A stretch of DNA of 45,530 bases from Bacillota bacterium (GTDB lineage: Bacteria; Bacillota_C; Negativicutes; JAEYSJ01): contig JAEYSJ010000159.1 in assembly GCA_023434855.1 (NCBI GenBank), positions 1-45,530 of the forward strand, given 5' to 3'. Below the pieces are notes generated by a model. The model worked only from the letters and a program-made list of their open reading frames with translations, made no database searches and was not told the origin of the DNA. The translations under genes and the position numbers were made by a program. This document shows positions 17,060 to 25,248 of this stretch, piece by piece. How positions within the stretch are numbered: the stretch's first letter is position 1; every line of letters begins with the position of its first letter.

Positions 17060-17485
17060 ATGAGTCATGTTCAAACAGCATTAACTTATTTTAAAGAAGG
17101 ATGTTCCTGTTCTCAGGCTATATTCGCTGCATATGGACCACAACTGGGAGTGGACCGGGAAAACGCCCTGCGAATTGCCAGCACATTCAGTGGTGGCATG
17201 GGCCTAACCGGTGAAACTTGCGGTGCAGTGACAGGTGCCTTAATGGTGCTTGGTTTAAAGTATGATATAGCTGATGCTGATGCAAAAGCCAAAAGTATAC
17301 AGCGGGCCAAGGAATTTTTAAATAAATTTAAAGCCTGCTATGGTTCCAATATCTGTCGTGACTTGATGGGTTATGATCTGAACACGCCCAGTGGCCTGGC
17401 TTTTATCAAAGATAATAAGCTTAACGAAACTCTATGTCCAAAGTATGTGCAAGCGGCGGCGGAGATTTTGGAACAAATGTTGTAA
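17060..17485 (+). CDS. C_GCAxxG_C_C family redox/metalloid protein
   Basis: About 141 residues. It has GCSCSQAIFAAYG near residue 14, GETCGAVTGALMVLG (the GCAxxG-type core) near residue 52, and later Cys in KACYGSNICRDL and TLCPKY. These are the spaced Cys of the C_GCAxxG_C_C family, thought to be redox or metal proteins, often next to reductases or arsenic genes. The ATG at 17060 gives a family-like N-terminus. An in-frame TTG at 16970, ten bases after a perfect AAGGAGGTGATT, would add 30 residues, so the true start is open. It is the first gene behind the putative ECF promoter. Confidence 0.75.
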   Translation: MSHVQTALTYFKEGCSCSQAIFAAYGPQLGVDRENALRIASTFSGGMGLTGETCGAVTGALMVLGLKYDIADADAKAKSIQRAKEFLNKFKACYGSNICRDLMGYDLNTPSGLAFIKDNKLNETLCPKYVQAAAEILEQML

Positions 17486-17506
17486 AAAGCCCGTATGGGT
17501 TTTTAC
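17482..17506 (+). terminator. Short hairpin after the C_GCAxxG gene
   Basis: GTAAAAA-G-CCC pairs with GGGTTTTTAC around GTAT, overlapping the stop codon. The T-run is inside the stem, so termination would be partial at best. It may reduce expression of the following DGC genes relative to the first gene. Confidence 0.4.
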
Positions 17507-17594
17507 TTCAATGCCAGAGAGTACAATTTCACGGATCAATTTTTATCCGAATTAACCAAGCGTTTTTAGGTGTAAAAAGAGGGAGGTTGGTTTC

Positions 17595-18005
17595 ATGTCA
17601 AGATGGAGCAAGGTTAAAGTCATTCCCTGCAGTGGTATGGGGAAAGTGAATGGACTGATAGCGCGGGAAGCGGCAATTTATACTGTCAGCCATCTTTGCC
17701 TGGAACAGGCTGATACGACATGCCTGTCTTATATCGTTACAGGTGATACTGCAGCTGAGGCTATTATTGACAATCGGCCCTGCATTACCGTTGACGGCTG
17801 TCCCAAAATGTGTGCGGCCAAAAGTGTGGCCACCTTAGGCGGCGATGTCAAGGAAGAACTTAAAATTTTTGATATTATGAGCGAATACGAAGGGGTGCAG
17901 CCGGGTACCGCTACGGAACTGACAAATGAAGGCTGGACCATTGTAGAAAAAATCGCTGACAGACTGAAAAATCAGATTCAAAAGATTATCAGCGAGGAGA
18001 GATAA
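17595..18005 (+). CDS. DGC-domain putative zinc-binding protein
   Basis: About 136 residues. IPCSGMGKVNGLIAREAAI, TTCLSYIVTGD and ITVDGCPKMCAAK give the CSG...C...GCxxxC pattern of the DGC (PF08859) family, annotated as putative zinc-binding. Function is unknown. The ATG at 17595 follows GGGAGGTTGG. It ends three bases before the next, larger gene that carries a related domain, so the two are surely co-expressed. Four Cys in two clusters could equally bind As(III) or Sb(III); this is inference from context. Confidence 0.75.
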   Translation: MSRWSKVKVIPCSGMGKVNGLIAREAAIYTVSHLCLEQADTTCLSYIVTGDTAAEAIIDNRPCITVDGCPKMCAAKSVATLGGDVKEELKIFDIMSEYEGVQPGTATELTNEGWTIVEKIADRLKNQIQKIISEER

Positions 18006-18008
18006 ACA

Positions 18009-18998
18009 ATGGATGTAAAAGAACAAAAAATTGGTGTGGTATGCTGCAGCGGTGAGGAATGCACTGGTGGCACTATTTCCCGGCTGGCTACCCGCAAAAT
18101 GATGGATGATTTACGACCGGACAACACGGTAACTATTTGTGTGCCATTATTCTTGGCCGGCGGCCAGGAAGAAAGGCCGTTTGCGCAAAGATTTCCGACT
18201 ATTGCAGTCGACGGTTGTGACAAAGTCTGTGCCAAAAAAGCCATTGAAAAATACAGCGGCAAGGTAAGCGGTGCTGTTTTGGTGCCCGACCTGATTGGTA
18301 AGGATATAGCCGAGGGACCGGTTTTATCTACCCGTGATCTGACGCATGAGCAGCAAGTGATGGTTGATAAGGTGGCAGCGGCAATTACTAGACAGTTTGA
18401 CGCAATACTGGATGCCAACCGTCAGGCGCAAAGCGAGAAGGCGAATACGTCTTGCGGCTGTGGCTGCGGCGGTCATGCTGAAAGCGGCGATACAAATAAA
18501 GCAGGAATGGCGACATTTCTTTTTAAACAAGGCTTGTCTTGTTCCCAGGCGATTTTGGCGGCATACGGATCAAAATTAGGGTTGATTCCGGAGCTTGCCA
18601 TAAAAATGGCCAGTCCATTCGGCGGCGGAATTGGACGGCGGGGAGAAACTTGCGGTGCTGTTACGGGAGCATTGATGGTCTTGGGACTATTACATGATAT
18701 TAAAGATTCCGGGGCAAACGCCAGAAGCATTTCGCTGGCCCGGGAGTTCATGGACCGGTTCCAATCGCGTAATGGTTCGGTTATCTGCCGGGATTTACTC
18801 CAGTGTGACTTAAATACACCGGAGGGTTTGGCAAAGAACCGTGAACAGCGATTGAGTGCAAAATTATGTTCTAAGTTTGTTCAAGATGCCGGTGAGATCG
18901 TTGAAGAAATGATTGAGGAAAATATTGTTTCCGAAACTAAAGGACAGGAACAGGATAAAAACGTAAGCTCGTCCTGTAGTTGTGGCTGCAACTGTTGA
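18009..18998 (+). CDS. Fusion protein: DGC domain, Cys linker, C_GCAxxG_C_C domain, Cys tail
   Basis: About 329 residues. Residues 1-125 repeat the DGC pattern of the upstream protein (GVVCCSGEECTGG, then VDGCDKVCAKK). A linker near residue 150 contains CGCGCGGH. Residues 160-300 form a C_GCAxxG_C_C domain like the product at 17060 (LSCSQAILAAYG, GETCGAVTGALMVLG, SVICRDLLQCDL). The last residues are SSSCSCGCNC. So the two separate upstream genes appear fused here, with extra Cys-rich metal-binding stretches. I know no described function for this architecture. Its location in an arsenic island, behind an ECF promoter, makes metalloid binding or redox likely. Confidence 0.8.
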   Translation: MDVKEQKIGVVCCSGEECTGGTISRLATRKMMDDLRPDNTVTICVPLFLAGGQEERPFAQRFPTIAVDGCDKVCAKKAIEKYSGKVSGAVLVPDLIGKDIAEGPVLSTRDLTHEQQVMVDKVAAAITRQFDAILDANRQAQSEKANTSCGCGCGGHAESGDTNKAGMATFLFKQGLSCSQAILAAYGSKLGLIPELAIKMASPFGGGIGRRGETCGAVTGALMVLGLLHDIKDSGANARSISLAREFMDRFQSRNGSVICRDLLQCDLNTPEGLAKNREQRLSAKLCSKFVQDAGEIVEEMIEENIVSETKGQEQDKNVSSSCSCGCNC

Positions 18999-19144
18999 GG
19001 GAAATTTGGCCGGGTGAGGATAAGCTCAGCATTGTATTCTTTACAAAATCATATAAAAGCATTTAATTGAGAGCAAGTGTATTTGTAGATCTGTTGCGTA
19101 ACAGTTAAAAGATAAATAATAGTTCGGACAGGGAGAAGGTAATA

Positions 19145-19294
19145 ATGTCAATCTATTTAGATAATGCGGCTACATCATTTCCTAAGCCACCGGTAGTATT
19201 AGAAGCGATAAGCGAATATATGCTTGAACACATCATACCCAAGGTGAAAAAAGAAATTACTTGTTTATCAGGAATATTGTCTGGCCAAAAATAA
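19145..19294 (+). pseudogene. N-terminal fragment of a class V aminotransferase (cysteine desulfurase family)
   Basis: Behind AGGGAGAAGG, an ATG opens a 49-codon frame starting SIYLDNAATSFPKPPVVLEA. This is the unmistakable N-terminus of the cysteine desulfurase / selenocysteine lyase-like family (about 380 residues). After about 30 residues the likeness stops, the PLP Lys and everything else is missing, and the frame ends. A large internal deletion is the simplest reading. The short frame could still be translated. Confidence 0.7.
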
Positions 19295-19317
19295 CGAATA
19301 ATATCGGAGGGGATTGT

Positions 19318-19545
19318 ATGGCAACTTTATGTTCACGGTGCGGTATTGCCGAAAGCCAAAATGATGACAAGAGATGGTGCGTAAGGTTCCAAATTGAAGT
19401 ATCAGAAGGATCAAAGGATGCTAAGTCGGAATGTTATTATTTCATCGAAATCCAATTTGACGCTGGCGAGCCATTAACTGCTAAGGAAAATCTTATGCTG
19501 AAGGAAAGCGAACTTGCCGCAAGAAGCATGCGAGGGCCCATATAA
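19318..19545 (+). CDS. Small four-Cys protein, not recognised
   Basis: Seventy-five residues from the ATG at 19318, with GGAGGGG at good distance. CSRC at residues 5-8, a Cys in RWCVRF and one in SECYYF could form a zinc-ribbon-like site. The C-terminal third is helical and charged. I do not recognise a family. It lies between the aminotransferase remnant and a convergent Fe-S oxidoreductase gene. The strong ribosome binding site and good codon use argue that it is real. Confidence 0.6.
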   Translation: MATLCSRCGIAESQNDDKRWCVRFQIEVSEGSKDAKSECYYFIEIQFDAGEPLTAKENLMLKESELAARSMRGPI

Positions 19546-19569
19546 TATTCAAAACAATTGGTGCGTTTG

Positions 19570-20685
19570 TCATCGCATTAATTGCTCAAAATAGTTTTTT
19601 AGGTCGGAAAGATTCTGTACAGTTTCTTCGAATGGTAATGGTTTCTTGGACAACTCATTCTCCCAATTTTCATTAAATAAGAGCTCCAGCAGATGAATTA
19701 CCCTGGAGCCTTGGTCAGAAAAATTGGCGCGGCAGGTAGCGCAATAAACAATTAAATCCTGATGAACTTCCTTCAATGTGCGTTTAGCTACCGTTGCGCT
19801 GTATTTATCATCTACGACAGCGGCCATTCCACCTCTTCCGCAACATTGGGTAATATTTTTAGAGTGCTCAATTTCTTCAACCGTGTAGCCCAAACCGATA
19901 ATTAGTTTTCGCACAGCTTCCTGTGTCAAGTTATCCCAGCGCGATGCACAGGCATCGTGAATGTTGAACACATGAGATTCTCCGAAAGCTATTGGAAATT
20001 GGAATTCACTAAGTATCTGGTAAAGAGAAACAACACTAATACTTTCAGGCAGCATGCTTCTGAATAATTTTACGCAAGAAGGGCAGGCGGCTATAATGGT
20101 TTTTGCTTCGATGCTTCTAACACTTTGAATAACGTCCAGAAGGATGTCACCCGAAACCTTTTGTTCGCCAATTAAGTGTGCAGGAGCTCCGCAGCAGCCA
20201 GTTAATATGCCGATGCCAGGAAATTGTTCCTGCAAGAATGAGAATGATTTTTTAACCAGGTGTGGTGAATTAAGCGATAGGGAACATCCGGGGAAAAAGA
20301 TTAGCTCTGCTCCCTTTAATTCCCCAAAATTTTCCCGATTACTACGAAGGACAGTCTTGTTTTCTGTAGACACATAAATTTTCTGTACGTCATCAAGCAA
20401 TACTTTGTGGCTTTCACTTACGCCACCGTTTCGGTTTACATATTCTTGCCTTAATTCCAAAGAAAGTGTTCCGATATTTAAATTCACTGGACATACTTCC
20501 TCACACAGATTGCATAAATTACAGGTAAATGTTGTAGGAATGTGATCTCTGAGTTCACCAGTGCGGAATTTTTCTGCAAGATCTACGGGAGATTTTTTGC
20601 AATAATTGCTAAGATACTCGCACTTTTTTACGCAAGTCCCGCATTGGAGACATTCTTCAGTTATTTTTTGTAATTCATTGCTCAT
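19570..20685 (-). CDS. (Fe-S)-binding oxidoreductase subunit with two CCG domains (GlpC/HdrD/GlcF-like)
   Basis: About 371 residues. The N-terminus has two [4Fe-4S] motifs, ECLQCGTCVKKCEYL and CNLCNLCEEVCPVN. The remainder has two cysteine-rich CCG domains: FFPGCSL ending in TGCCGAP, and IHDACASR ending in TQCCGRGG. This is the layout of glycolate oxidase GlcF, GlpC and heterodisulfide reductase-D-type subunits, which pass electrons to or from thiols or quinones. No flavin partner gene is adjacent. The ATG at 20685 is preferred because AAGGAGTG lies upstream. Transcription appears to start near 20789 and passes through a leader terminator (20717-20758). Confidence 0.8.
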   Translation of the reverse strand: MSNELQKITEECLQCGTCVKKCEYLSNYCKKSPVDLAEKFRTGELRDHIPTTFTCNLCNLCEEVCPVNLNIGTLSLELRQEYVNRNGGVSESHKVLLDDVQKIYVSTENKTVLRSNRENFGELKGAELIFFPGCSLSLNSPHLVKKSFSFLQEQFPGIGILTGCCGAPAHLIGEQKVSGDILLDVIQSVRSIEAKTIIAACPSCVKLFRSMLPESISVVSLYQILSEFQFPIAFGESHVFNIHDACASRWDNLTQEAVRKLIIGLGYTVEEIEHSKNITQCCGRGGMAAVVDDKYSATVAKRTLKEVHQDLIVYCATCRANFSDQGSRVIHLLELLFNENWENELSKKPLPFEETVQNLSDLKNYFEQLMR

Positions 20686-20716
20686 AATAATTTCACTCCT
20701 TGTTTTTTCCAAAAAA

Positions 20717-20758
20717 GAAGGCTGAAAAAGCTCCTATTCAGGTGCTTTTTCAGCCTTC
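20717..20758 (-). terminator. Leader terminator / possible attenuator of the Fe-S oxidoreductase gene
   Basis: Arms 20717-20731 and 20744-20758 (core GGCTGAAAAAGC) form a 15-base stem; on the minus strand it is followed by TTCTTTTTT. It lies between the predicted minus-strand promoter and the start codon. The bases after it, CCTTCTTTTTT and AAAAAACAAGG, can pair with each other and would hide the AAGGAG ribosome binding site, so two exclusive structures are possible. Confidence 0.6.
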
Positions 20759-20795
20759 AAATTCTTTTGATCAGCTAAATATTTAATTGTGTAAA

Positions 20796-20824
20796 ATTTT
20801 AGCAAACGATAACAATAATGTCAA
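20796..20824 (-). promoter_or_regulatory. SigA-type promoter for the Fe-S oxidoreductase (minus strand)
   Basis: Read on the minus strand: TTGACA (20824-20819), a 17-base spacer, TAAAAT (20801-20796). This is a near-consensus promoter about 105 bases upstream of the start codon. Confidence 0.7.
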
Positions 20825-21243
20825 GATGTGTACAAGTCAAGATGTATACGAGATGCACGTATTTAAGATGCGCGTTTTCTACTACCAAAGACCCGGTCAT
20901 GTATACCGGTATGATTTTGGATAACGCTATTCGAGGAGGAAGAAAGCTGCTAATACCGGCGGAATTGCAGGAGAGATTGAATAATGGCGAAGAAGTCCGG
21001 ATTATCGACACTAGGGTAGCGAAACAATATGAAGAAGCCCATATTGAGGGCGCGATAAATATTCCGCTAGAACAACTTAGGGCAGCACTGGATTCATTGA
21101 ATAAAGAATCAGTTACTTTCACGTACTGCAATAAAGGAGTAACAGGGAATGCCGCCCAAAACATTCTACTTAATCATGGTTTTGAACAAGTATACAACCT
21201 ATCAGGCGGGTATAAAAATTATGCAAAGAATATCGAAAAATAA
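20818..21243 (+). CDS. Rhodanese-domain protein, probably a 5'-truncated CoA-disulfide-reductase-type gene
   Basis: Open for 141 codons. The last 100 residues are a rhodanese domain: VRIIDTRVAKQYEEAHIEGA, the active Cys in FTYCNKGVTGNAA and VYNLSGGYKNY. The segment before it (STTKDPVMYTGMILDNAIRGG) matches the end of the FAD/NAD oxidoreductase part found in CoA-disulfide reductase-rhodanese fusions. The large flavin domain is absent. No good ribosome binding site precedes any ATG (20818, 20842, 20899), and the minus-strand promoter overlaps the 5' end. I read it as a remnant; independent use as a sulfurtransferase is possible. Confidence 0.6.
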   Translation: MSRCVQVKMYTRCTYLRCAFSTTKDPVMYTGMILDNAIRGGRKLLIPAELQERLNNGEEVRIIDTRVAKQYEEAHIEGAINIPLEQLRAALDSLNKESVTFTYCNKGVTGNAAQNILLNHGFEQVYNLSGGYKNYAKNIEK

Positions 21244-21326
21244 TAAATATGGAAGTAATTAATTCCTTAGTTATCCGAGCATCCTGCATCCAGAAAGTTT
21301 TTTTCGATATTCTATCAAAAAGCGCA

Positions 21327-21361
21327 TTGACATATATGAGTAAAATTGAATATAATCATAT
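21327..21361 (+). promoter_or_regulatory. Promoter and ArsR-like operator of arsenic operon 2
   Basis: TTGACA at 21327-21332, an 18-base spacer, TATAAT at 21351-21356: a near-perfect SigA promoter. The dyad ATATGA ... TCATAT (21335-21340 and 21356-21361) spans the -10 box, as expected for ArsR repression. Confidence 0.65.
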
Positions 21362-21436
21362 TAGGAAGCGCGTGCTTTTTCAATGGAGATTTAGGCAGAT
21401 AATAATAACAACATTACCGGTTCAGAGGTGGGACTA

Positions 21437-21799
21437 TTGGATACTGTAGAAGTGCTGAAAGCATTGGCTGATGAAACGAGGATTCGAATTCTGAATTTGT
21501 TATACAAAGAAACCTTGTGTGTATGTGATTTGGAAGAAATATTAAGAATTAGCCAGTCTAACGCCTCGAGGCATTTAACGAAACTCAAAAATGCCAAGCT
21601 GATTGCCAGTGAAAAGCAGGCCCAGTGGGTGTACTATCGTGTTGATGAAAAAATACTTAAGACATGTTCTTTTTTCAGAGAGCTGTTGGAACATGAACTG
21701 GGTAAAAGTCCCCAATACCAGAAAGATTTGGCAAGGCTGAAAAAGTACAGAGAACGCGGCGGCTGTTGCGAACGGACGGTTAAGATTGATGATGAGTAA
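21437..21799 (+). CDS. arsR: ArsR-family metalloregulator 2
   Basis: About 120 residues. LADETRIRILNLL leads to TLCVCDLEE, the ArsR As(III)-binding CxC motif, and SQSNASRHLTKL is the recognition helix. A GGCCER near the C-terminus adds two Cys, which could be a third ligand site. TTG 21437 has AGAGGTGGG five bases upstream; a GTG at 21428 would overlap that ribosome binding site. It is clearly paralogous to the ArsR at 14128. It should control the ACR3 gene 202 bases downstream. Confidence 0.9.
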   Translation: MDTVEVLKALADETRIRILNLLYKETLCVCDLEEILRISQSNASRHLTKLKNAKLIASEKQAQWVYYRVDEKILKTCSFFRELLEHELGKSPQYQKDLARLKKYRERGGCCERTVKIDDE

Positions 21800-22001
21800 A
21801 AAATATTAATTAGTATATGTATAAATTCAATTATAAGCATATAATGGCCATAGCGGCAACTATATAAAATATTTCAAGAGTGTCAAAGAATCTTTAGTTC
21901 AGTTCGTCCGGCCGGGATGGGAGTAAAGCAAGATATAAAGGAGGTGGTTTCAGACCATATTTGCCAAATACGTCAGGGTAAAAAAAGAAGAGGTGAAAAC
22001 A

Positions 22002-23072
22002 ATGACACAAGTAGAACCCAGATTATCATTTCTGGACAGGTTTTTAACACTGTGGATTTTTCTTGCGATGGCAATTGGAGTTATCGGGGGATACCTTTTT
22101 CCGGGGATTGCCGGCTGGCTGGATAAAATGTCGATCGGCACAACTTCAATTCCAATAGCTATTGGTCTAATTGTCATGATGTATCCGCCTTTGGCTAAAG
22201 TTAAGTACGAAGAACTGTGCAAGGTTTTTCAGAATACAAAAGTATTGGCGCTGTCCCTTGTACAAAACTGGATTATCGGCCCGGTGCTGATGTTTGTCCT
22301 GGCCATATTGCTATTGCCTGATAAACCTGAATATCTGGTAGGTCTTATTTTAATTGGCCTGGCCCGTTGTATCGCCATGGTTATTGTGTGGAATACCTTG
22401 GCGAAAGGCGATACCGAATATGCCGCTGTATTAGTGGCGTTGAATTCAATCTTTCAGCTAGTCTTCTATTCAATTTATGCGTACTTATTTATAACAGTTA
22501 TTCCGGAGTGGATTGGCTTTAAAGGTATGGAAGTCCATGTATCGATGGCAGATGTGGCGTTAAGTGTTGCCATATATCTGGGCATACCATTTGTGGCCGG
22601 CTTTTTAACAAGAACATTCCTGCTGCCGGCAAAAGGACGGGACTGGTATGAGAATAAGTTTTTACCCAAGATTAGTCCTTTGACTTTGATCGCTTTACTG
22701 TTTACTATCATAGTCATGTTCTCTTTAAAAGGCAACTACATCGTTACCCTGCCAATGGACGTAGTGCGTATTGCCATTCCATTGCTGATTTACTTCCTTG
22801 TGATGTTCCTGGTATCATTCTTTCTTAGCTGGCGTTCCGGTGTTAATTATGAACAATCAACAACACTAGCCTTTACGGCGGCCAGCAATAACTTTGAATT
22901 GGCAATCGCTGTGGCGGTAGCCATTTTCGGTATCCACTCCGGGCAGGCTTTTGCGGCTGTAATCGGACCACTTATTGAAGTGCCTGTTATGGTAGCGCTG
23001 GTCAATGTCGCACTGTCATTCTCAAAAAAATATTTTAATAAATCTGGTGAGGCGATTACTAAGCCAGAATAA
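22002..23072 (+). CDS. acr3: ACR3-family arsenite efflux permease
   Basis: About 356 residues and ten membrane helices, normal for ACR3 (BASS superfamily). [21 protein letters not shown] at the start, the conserved Cys in [13 protein letters not shown] (helix 4), and [15 protein letters not shown] in helix 9 are signature segments. It exports arsenite, As(OH)3, driven by the proton gradient, across the cytoplasmic membrane. ATG 22002 has AGAGGTGA upstream. No arsC arsenate reductase is visible in the window, so arsenate would have to be reduced elsewhere or As(III) be the main threat in anoxic habitat. Confidence 0.95.
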   Translation: MTQVEPRLSFLDRFLTLWIFLAMAIGVIGGYLFPGIAGWLDKMSIGTTSIPIAIGLIVMMYPPLAKVKYEELCKVFQNTKVLALSLVQNWIIGPVLMFVLAILLLPDKPEYLVGLILIGLARCIAMVIVWNTLAKGDTEYAAVLVALNSIFQLVFYSIYAYLFITVIPEWIGFKGMEVHVSMADVALSVAIYLGIPFVAGFLTRTFLLPAKGRDWYENKFLPKISPLTLIALLFTIIVMFSLKGNYIVTLPMDVVRIAIPLLIYFLVMFLVSFFLSWRSGVNYEQSTTLAFTAASNNFELAIAVAVAIFGIHSGQAFAAVIGPLIEVPVMVALVNVALSFSKKYFNKSGEAITKPE

Positions 23073-23128
23073 TAAGGTTTATCTATTATGAATAGGGAAG
23101 CACTGGAGTGGACGTTGAGGTTTTAGAA

Positions 23129-23172
23129 ACAAGGCTACTAATCATAATGAATTAGTAGCCTTGTCATTTTCT
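23129..23172 (+). terminator. Intrinsic terminator after acr3
   Basis: Perfect 14-base arms ACAAGGCTACTAAT (23129-23142) and its complement (23151-23164) with an 8-base loop, then CATTTTCTT. Confidence 0.85.
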
Positions 23173-23263
23173 TAGGCAAAGTCTATTAAAAAAGGACCTA
23201 TCTAAAATAATGGTTGCAATATACAACTGATGTATGATACAATTCATTTTGGGAGGTGCTTCC

Positions 23264-23713
23264 ATGGAAAATGTACAACAAGCGAAACGCTTACGCGAGA
23301 TGATGCGATTATTAGCCAGAAAGTTGGGCTTCCTAGAGAGGGGCGAGGCTTCTTGCTGTAGGATCACTCTTAGCCAGTGCTATGCCATAGTAGAGGTGGG
23401 AAGAGTGGGAAAAGTGTCGCTGATTGACTTGGCAGACAACCTGAATCTTGATAAAAGCACTGTAAGCCGGTCAATTGATAATCTTGTTAATCAAGAGATA
23501 ATTATTAGGGAACCTGACCCGGAAGACCGGCGTTTTGTCATGCTGCGTCTTACCGAACATGGTGAAAGCATTTATAAAGAGATAGAACGTCGTATGGAAG
23601 CTTATTTTTTGGAGATTATCGGCACTATTCCCGCGGACAAACGCGAGCAGGTGATTGAAAGCGTGCATTGTTTAACGGAAGCAATTCACGGCTCCGGATC
23701 CGGCTGTTGTTGA
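23264..23713 (+). CDS. MarR-family regulator with Cys pairs (arsenic-island type)
   Basis: About 149 residues. Winged helix: VSLIDLADNLNLDKSTVSRSIDNLV, then the wing EPDPEDRRFVMLRLTEHG. Two Cys clusters stand out: ASCCRITLSQC at residues 34-44 and GSGCC at the very end. MarR proteins beside arsM genes often have such thiols, which suggests sensing of As(III) or methylarsenite by Cys binding (inference). ATG 23264 follows GGGAGGTG. Together with the mini-ORFs and arsM it probably forms one transcription unit. Confidence 0.8.
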   Translation: MENVQQAKRLREMMRLLARKLGFLERGEASCCRITLSQCYAIVEVGRVGKVSLIDLADNLNLDKSTVSRSIDNLVNQEIIIREPDPEDRRFVMLRLTEHGESIYKEIERRMEAYFLEIIGTIPADKREQVIESVHCLTEAIHGSGSGCC

Positions 23714-23777
23714 ATATCTATTCAAGGCGGAACTGATCACAGTTGAAAGCAATAAGTTTGCCGGAGGTGATCATTTT

Positions 23778-23861
23778 GTGCCGGGTGCTGAAAATACAGC
23801 ATACCATCTTATTCGCCAGCATCCTGATAGATTTGAGGTTATTTCTAACCTGATTATCTAA
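23778..23861 (+). CDS. Mini-ORF of 27 codons between marR and arsM
   Basis: GTG five bases after GGAGGTGATC, an excellent ribosome binding site. The 27-residue product (starting MPGAENTAYHLIRQHPDRF) resembles nothing I know. Its stop lies inside a hairpin (AACCTGATT / AATCAGGTT, 23847-23869). It may be a leader peptide or a remnant of a lost gene. Confidence 0.4.
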   Translation: MPGAENTAYHLIRQHPDRFEVISNLII

Positions 23862-23895
23862 ATCAGGTTATTAAGCACAATGGGAGGCGAAAGGA

Positions 23896-23949
23896 ATGAA
23901 AATCGAGGTTTTTGAATCTGGCTGCCGGGAGGTAAATAATGGACAGTAA
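23896..23949 (+). CDS. Mini-ORF of 17 codons overlapping the arsM start
   Basis: ATG after GGGAGGCGAAAGG. The peptide [17 protein letters not shown] looks like the first beta strand and Cys of a TIGR00412-type mini-thioredoxin (compare MQIKILGQGCSKC at 15535) cut off after the first Cys. Its stop overlaps the first codons of arsM, so its translation would feed ribosomes to arsM. Confidence 0.4.
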   Translation: MKIEVFESGCREVNNGQ

Positions 23950-25201
23950 TGAAATTCGTGAAACAGTTCGCCAAAAATATGCTAAGGCGATTACTGCAAG
24001 AACAGGCTGTTGCGGTGGTTCAAGCTGCTGTGGTTCCAATGAAAAAGCGGCCGTTAATATGATTACCGGTGGTTTATACGCCACTGACGAGGTTAACGGA
24101 CTTCCTGAGGATGTAGTGAGTGCATCCTTTGGTTGTGGCAACCCTACGGCGCTGGCCAAATTGCATCCCGGCGAAACCGTGCTTGATTTGGGTAGCGGCG
24201 CCGGGCTTGATGTCCTGCTTTCCGCCAGGCGAGTAGGTGAATATGGCAAAGCCTACGGGTTGGATATGACTGATGAGATGCTGGCTGTAGCCAATGCCAA
24301 TAAGGAAAAGGCTGGGGTGACGAATGCTGAATTTTTAAAAGGCCATATCGAGGATATTCCTCTGCCGGAAGGGGTAGTTGATGTCGTTATTTCCAATTGT
24401 GTGATTAACCTCTCGGCTAACAAAGATCAGGTGTTCAACGAGATTTTCCGGGTTTTGAAACCTGGTGGCCGGGTAGCGGTGTCCGATATTGTCACTACGA
24501 AGTCCTTGCCGGATAGCGTGCGACAGAACTTGCTGGCTTGGGCTGGTTGTATAGCAGGAGCCCTTACGAAGGAAGAGTATAAAACAAAATTAGCTGGAGC
24601 GGGTTTTGAAAACATCGAGCTTGAAATCACCAGGTCCTATGATTTAACCAACCTATTGGCGCAGAAACTGGTCCCCAGCGCAACGATCAAAGAAATTGAA
24701 GAATGGAATGGATCAATTGTCAGCGCCTTTATTCGTGCGCAAAAAGCACCCCGGCCGTTGGCGGTGGGCAGGGATTTTAACATTAAGATTGCTGAACAAA
24801 AAGACTTTCTCCAAATAAACAAATTATTGAGCAATAACGGATTACCAACAGAAGGAATGGATTGCGCCAACGGGCAGTACTACATAGCTTGTGACAAAGA
24901 TTTAATGGGCGTAATCGGTGTTGAGCATTACGGGAAATCGGCGATGCTACGCTCCTTGGCCGTCAGGCCTCAATTCCGGAAAGCAGGTGTTGCCCGGGAA
25001 TTGGTAGGTCACGCTCTAAGGGCAATGAAGGATACCGGATTTACCGATGTCTATCTGCTAACTAATACAGCTGGTCAATACCTAGCCAGATATGGTTTTG
25101 CCGTAATTGAACGCGACAAAGTACCGGCTAACGTCCTGGCAGCTTCTGCACTTGGCGAAGCGTGTCCGGCGTCTAGCAGTTGCATGCATTTGAAGTTATG
25201 A
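23939..25201 (+). CDS. arsM: ArsM arsenite methyltransferase fused to ArsN2-like acetyltransferase
   Basis: About 420 residues. The N-terminal 270 are ArsM: early [10 protein letters not shown], the SAM-binding [14 protein letters not shown], and the As(III)-binding Cys in SFGCGNP, ISNCVIN and WAGCIAG. The C-terminal 140 are a GNAT domain ([31 protein letters not shown] in two parts, then [16 protein letters not shown] and a terminal ACPASSSCM), as in ArsN2 proteins. ArsM makes mono- to trimethyl arsenic; the acetyltransferase may detoxify an organoarsenical such as an arsenical amino acid, but ArsN2 substrates are not firmly established. ECF2 follows 47 bases later. Confidence 0.9.
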   Translation: MDSNEIRETVRQKYAKAITARTGCCGGSSCCGSNEKAAVNMITGGLYATDEVNGLPEDVVSASFGCGNPTALAKLHPGETVLDLGSGAGLDVLLSARRVGEYGKAYGLDMTDEMLAVANANKEKAGVTNAEFLKGHIEDIPLPEGVVDVVISNCVINLSANKDQVFNEIFRVLKPGGRVAVSDIVTTKSLPDSVRQNLLAWAGCIAGALTKEEYKTKLAGAGFENIELEITRSYDLTNLLAQKLVPSATIKEIEEWNGSIVSAFIRAQKAPRPLAVGRDFNIKIAEQKDFLQINKLLSNNGLPTEGMDCANGQYYIACDKDLMGVIGVEHYGKSAMLRSLAVRPQFRKAGVARELVGHALRAMKDTGFTDVYLLTNTAGQYLARYGFAVIERDKVPANVLAASALGEACPASSSCMHLKL

Positions 25202-25248
25202 GATCAGGCAACGGATGATTTGATCGGCATAATCGGAGGTTACAAATA

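Noticed and set aside
21917..22126. Plus-strand frame of 69 codons overlapping the acr3 start
   Set aside because: Its second half runs out of frame through acr3; no family likeness. The AAGGAGGTGG inside it may still serve a very short leader.
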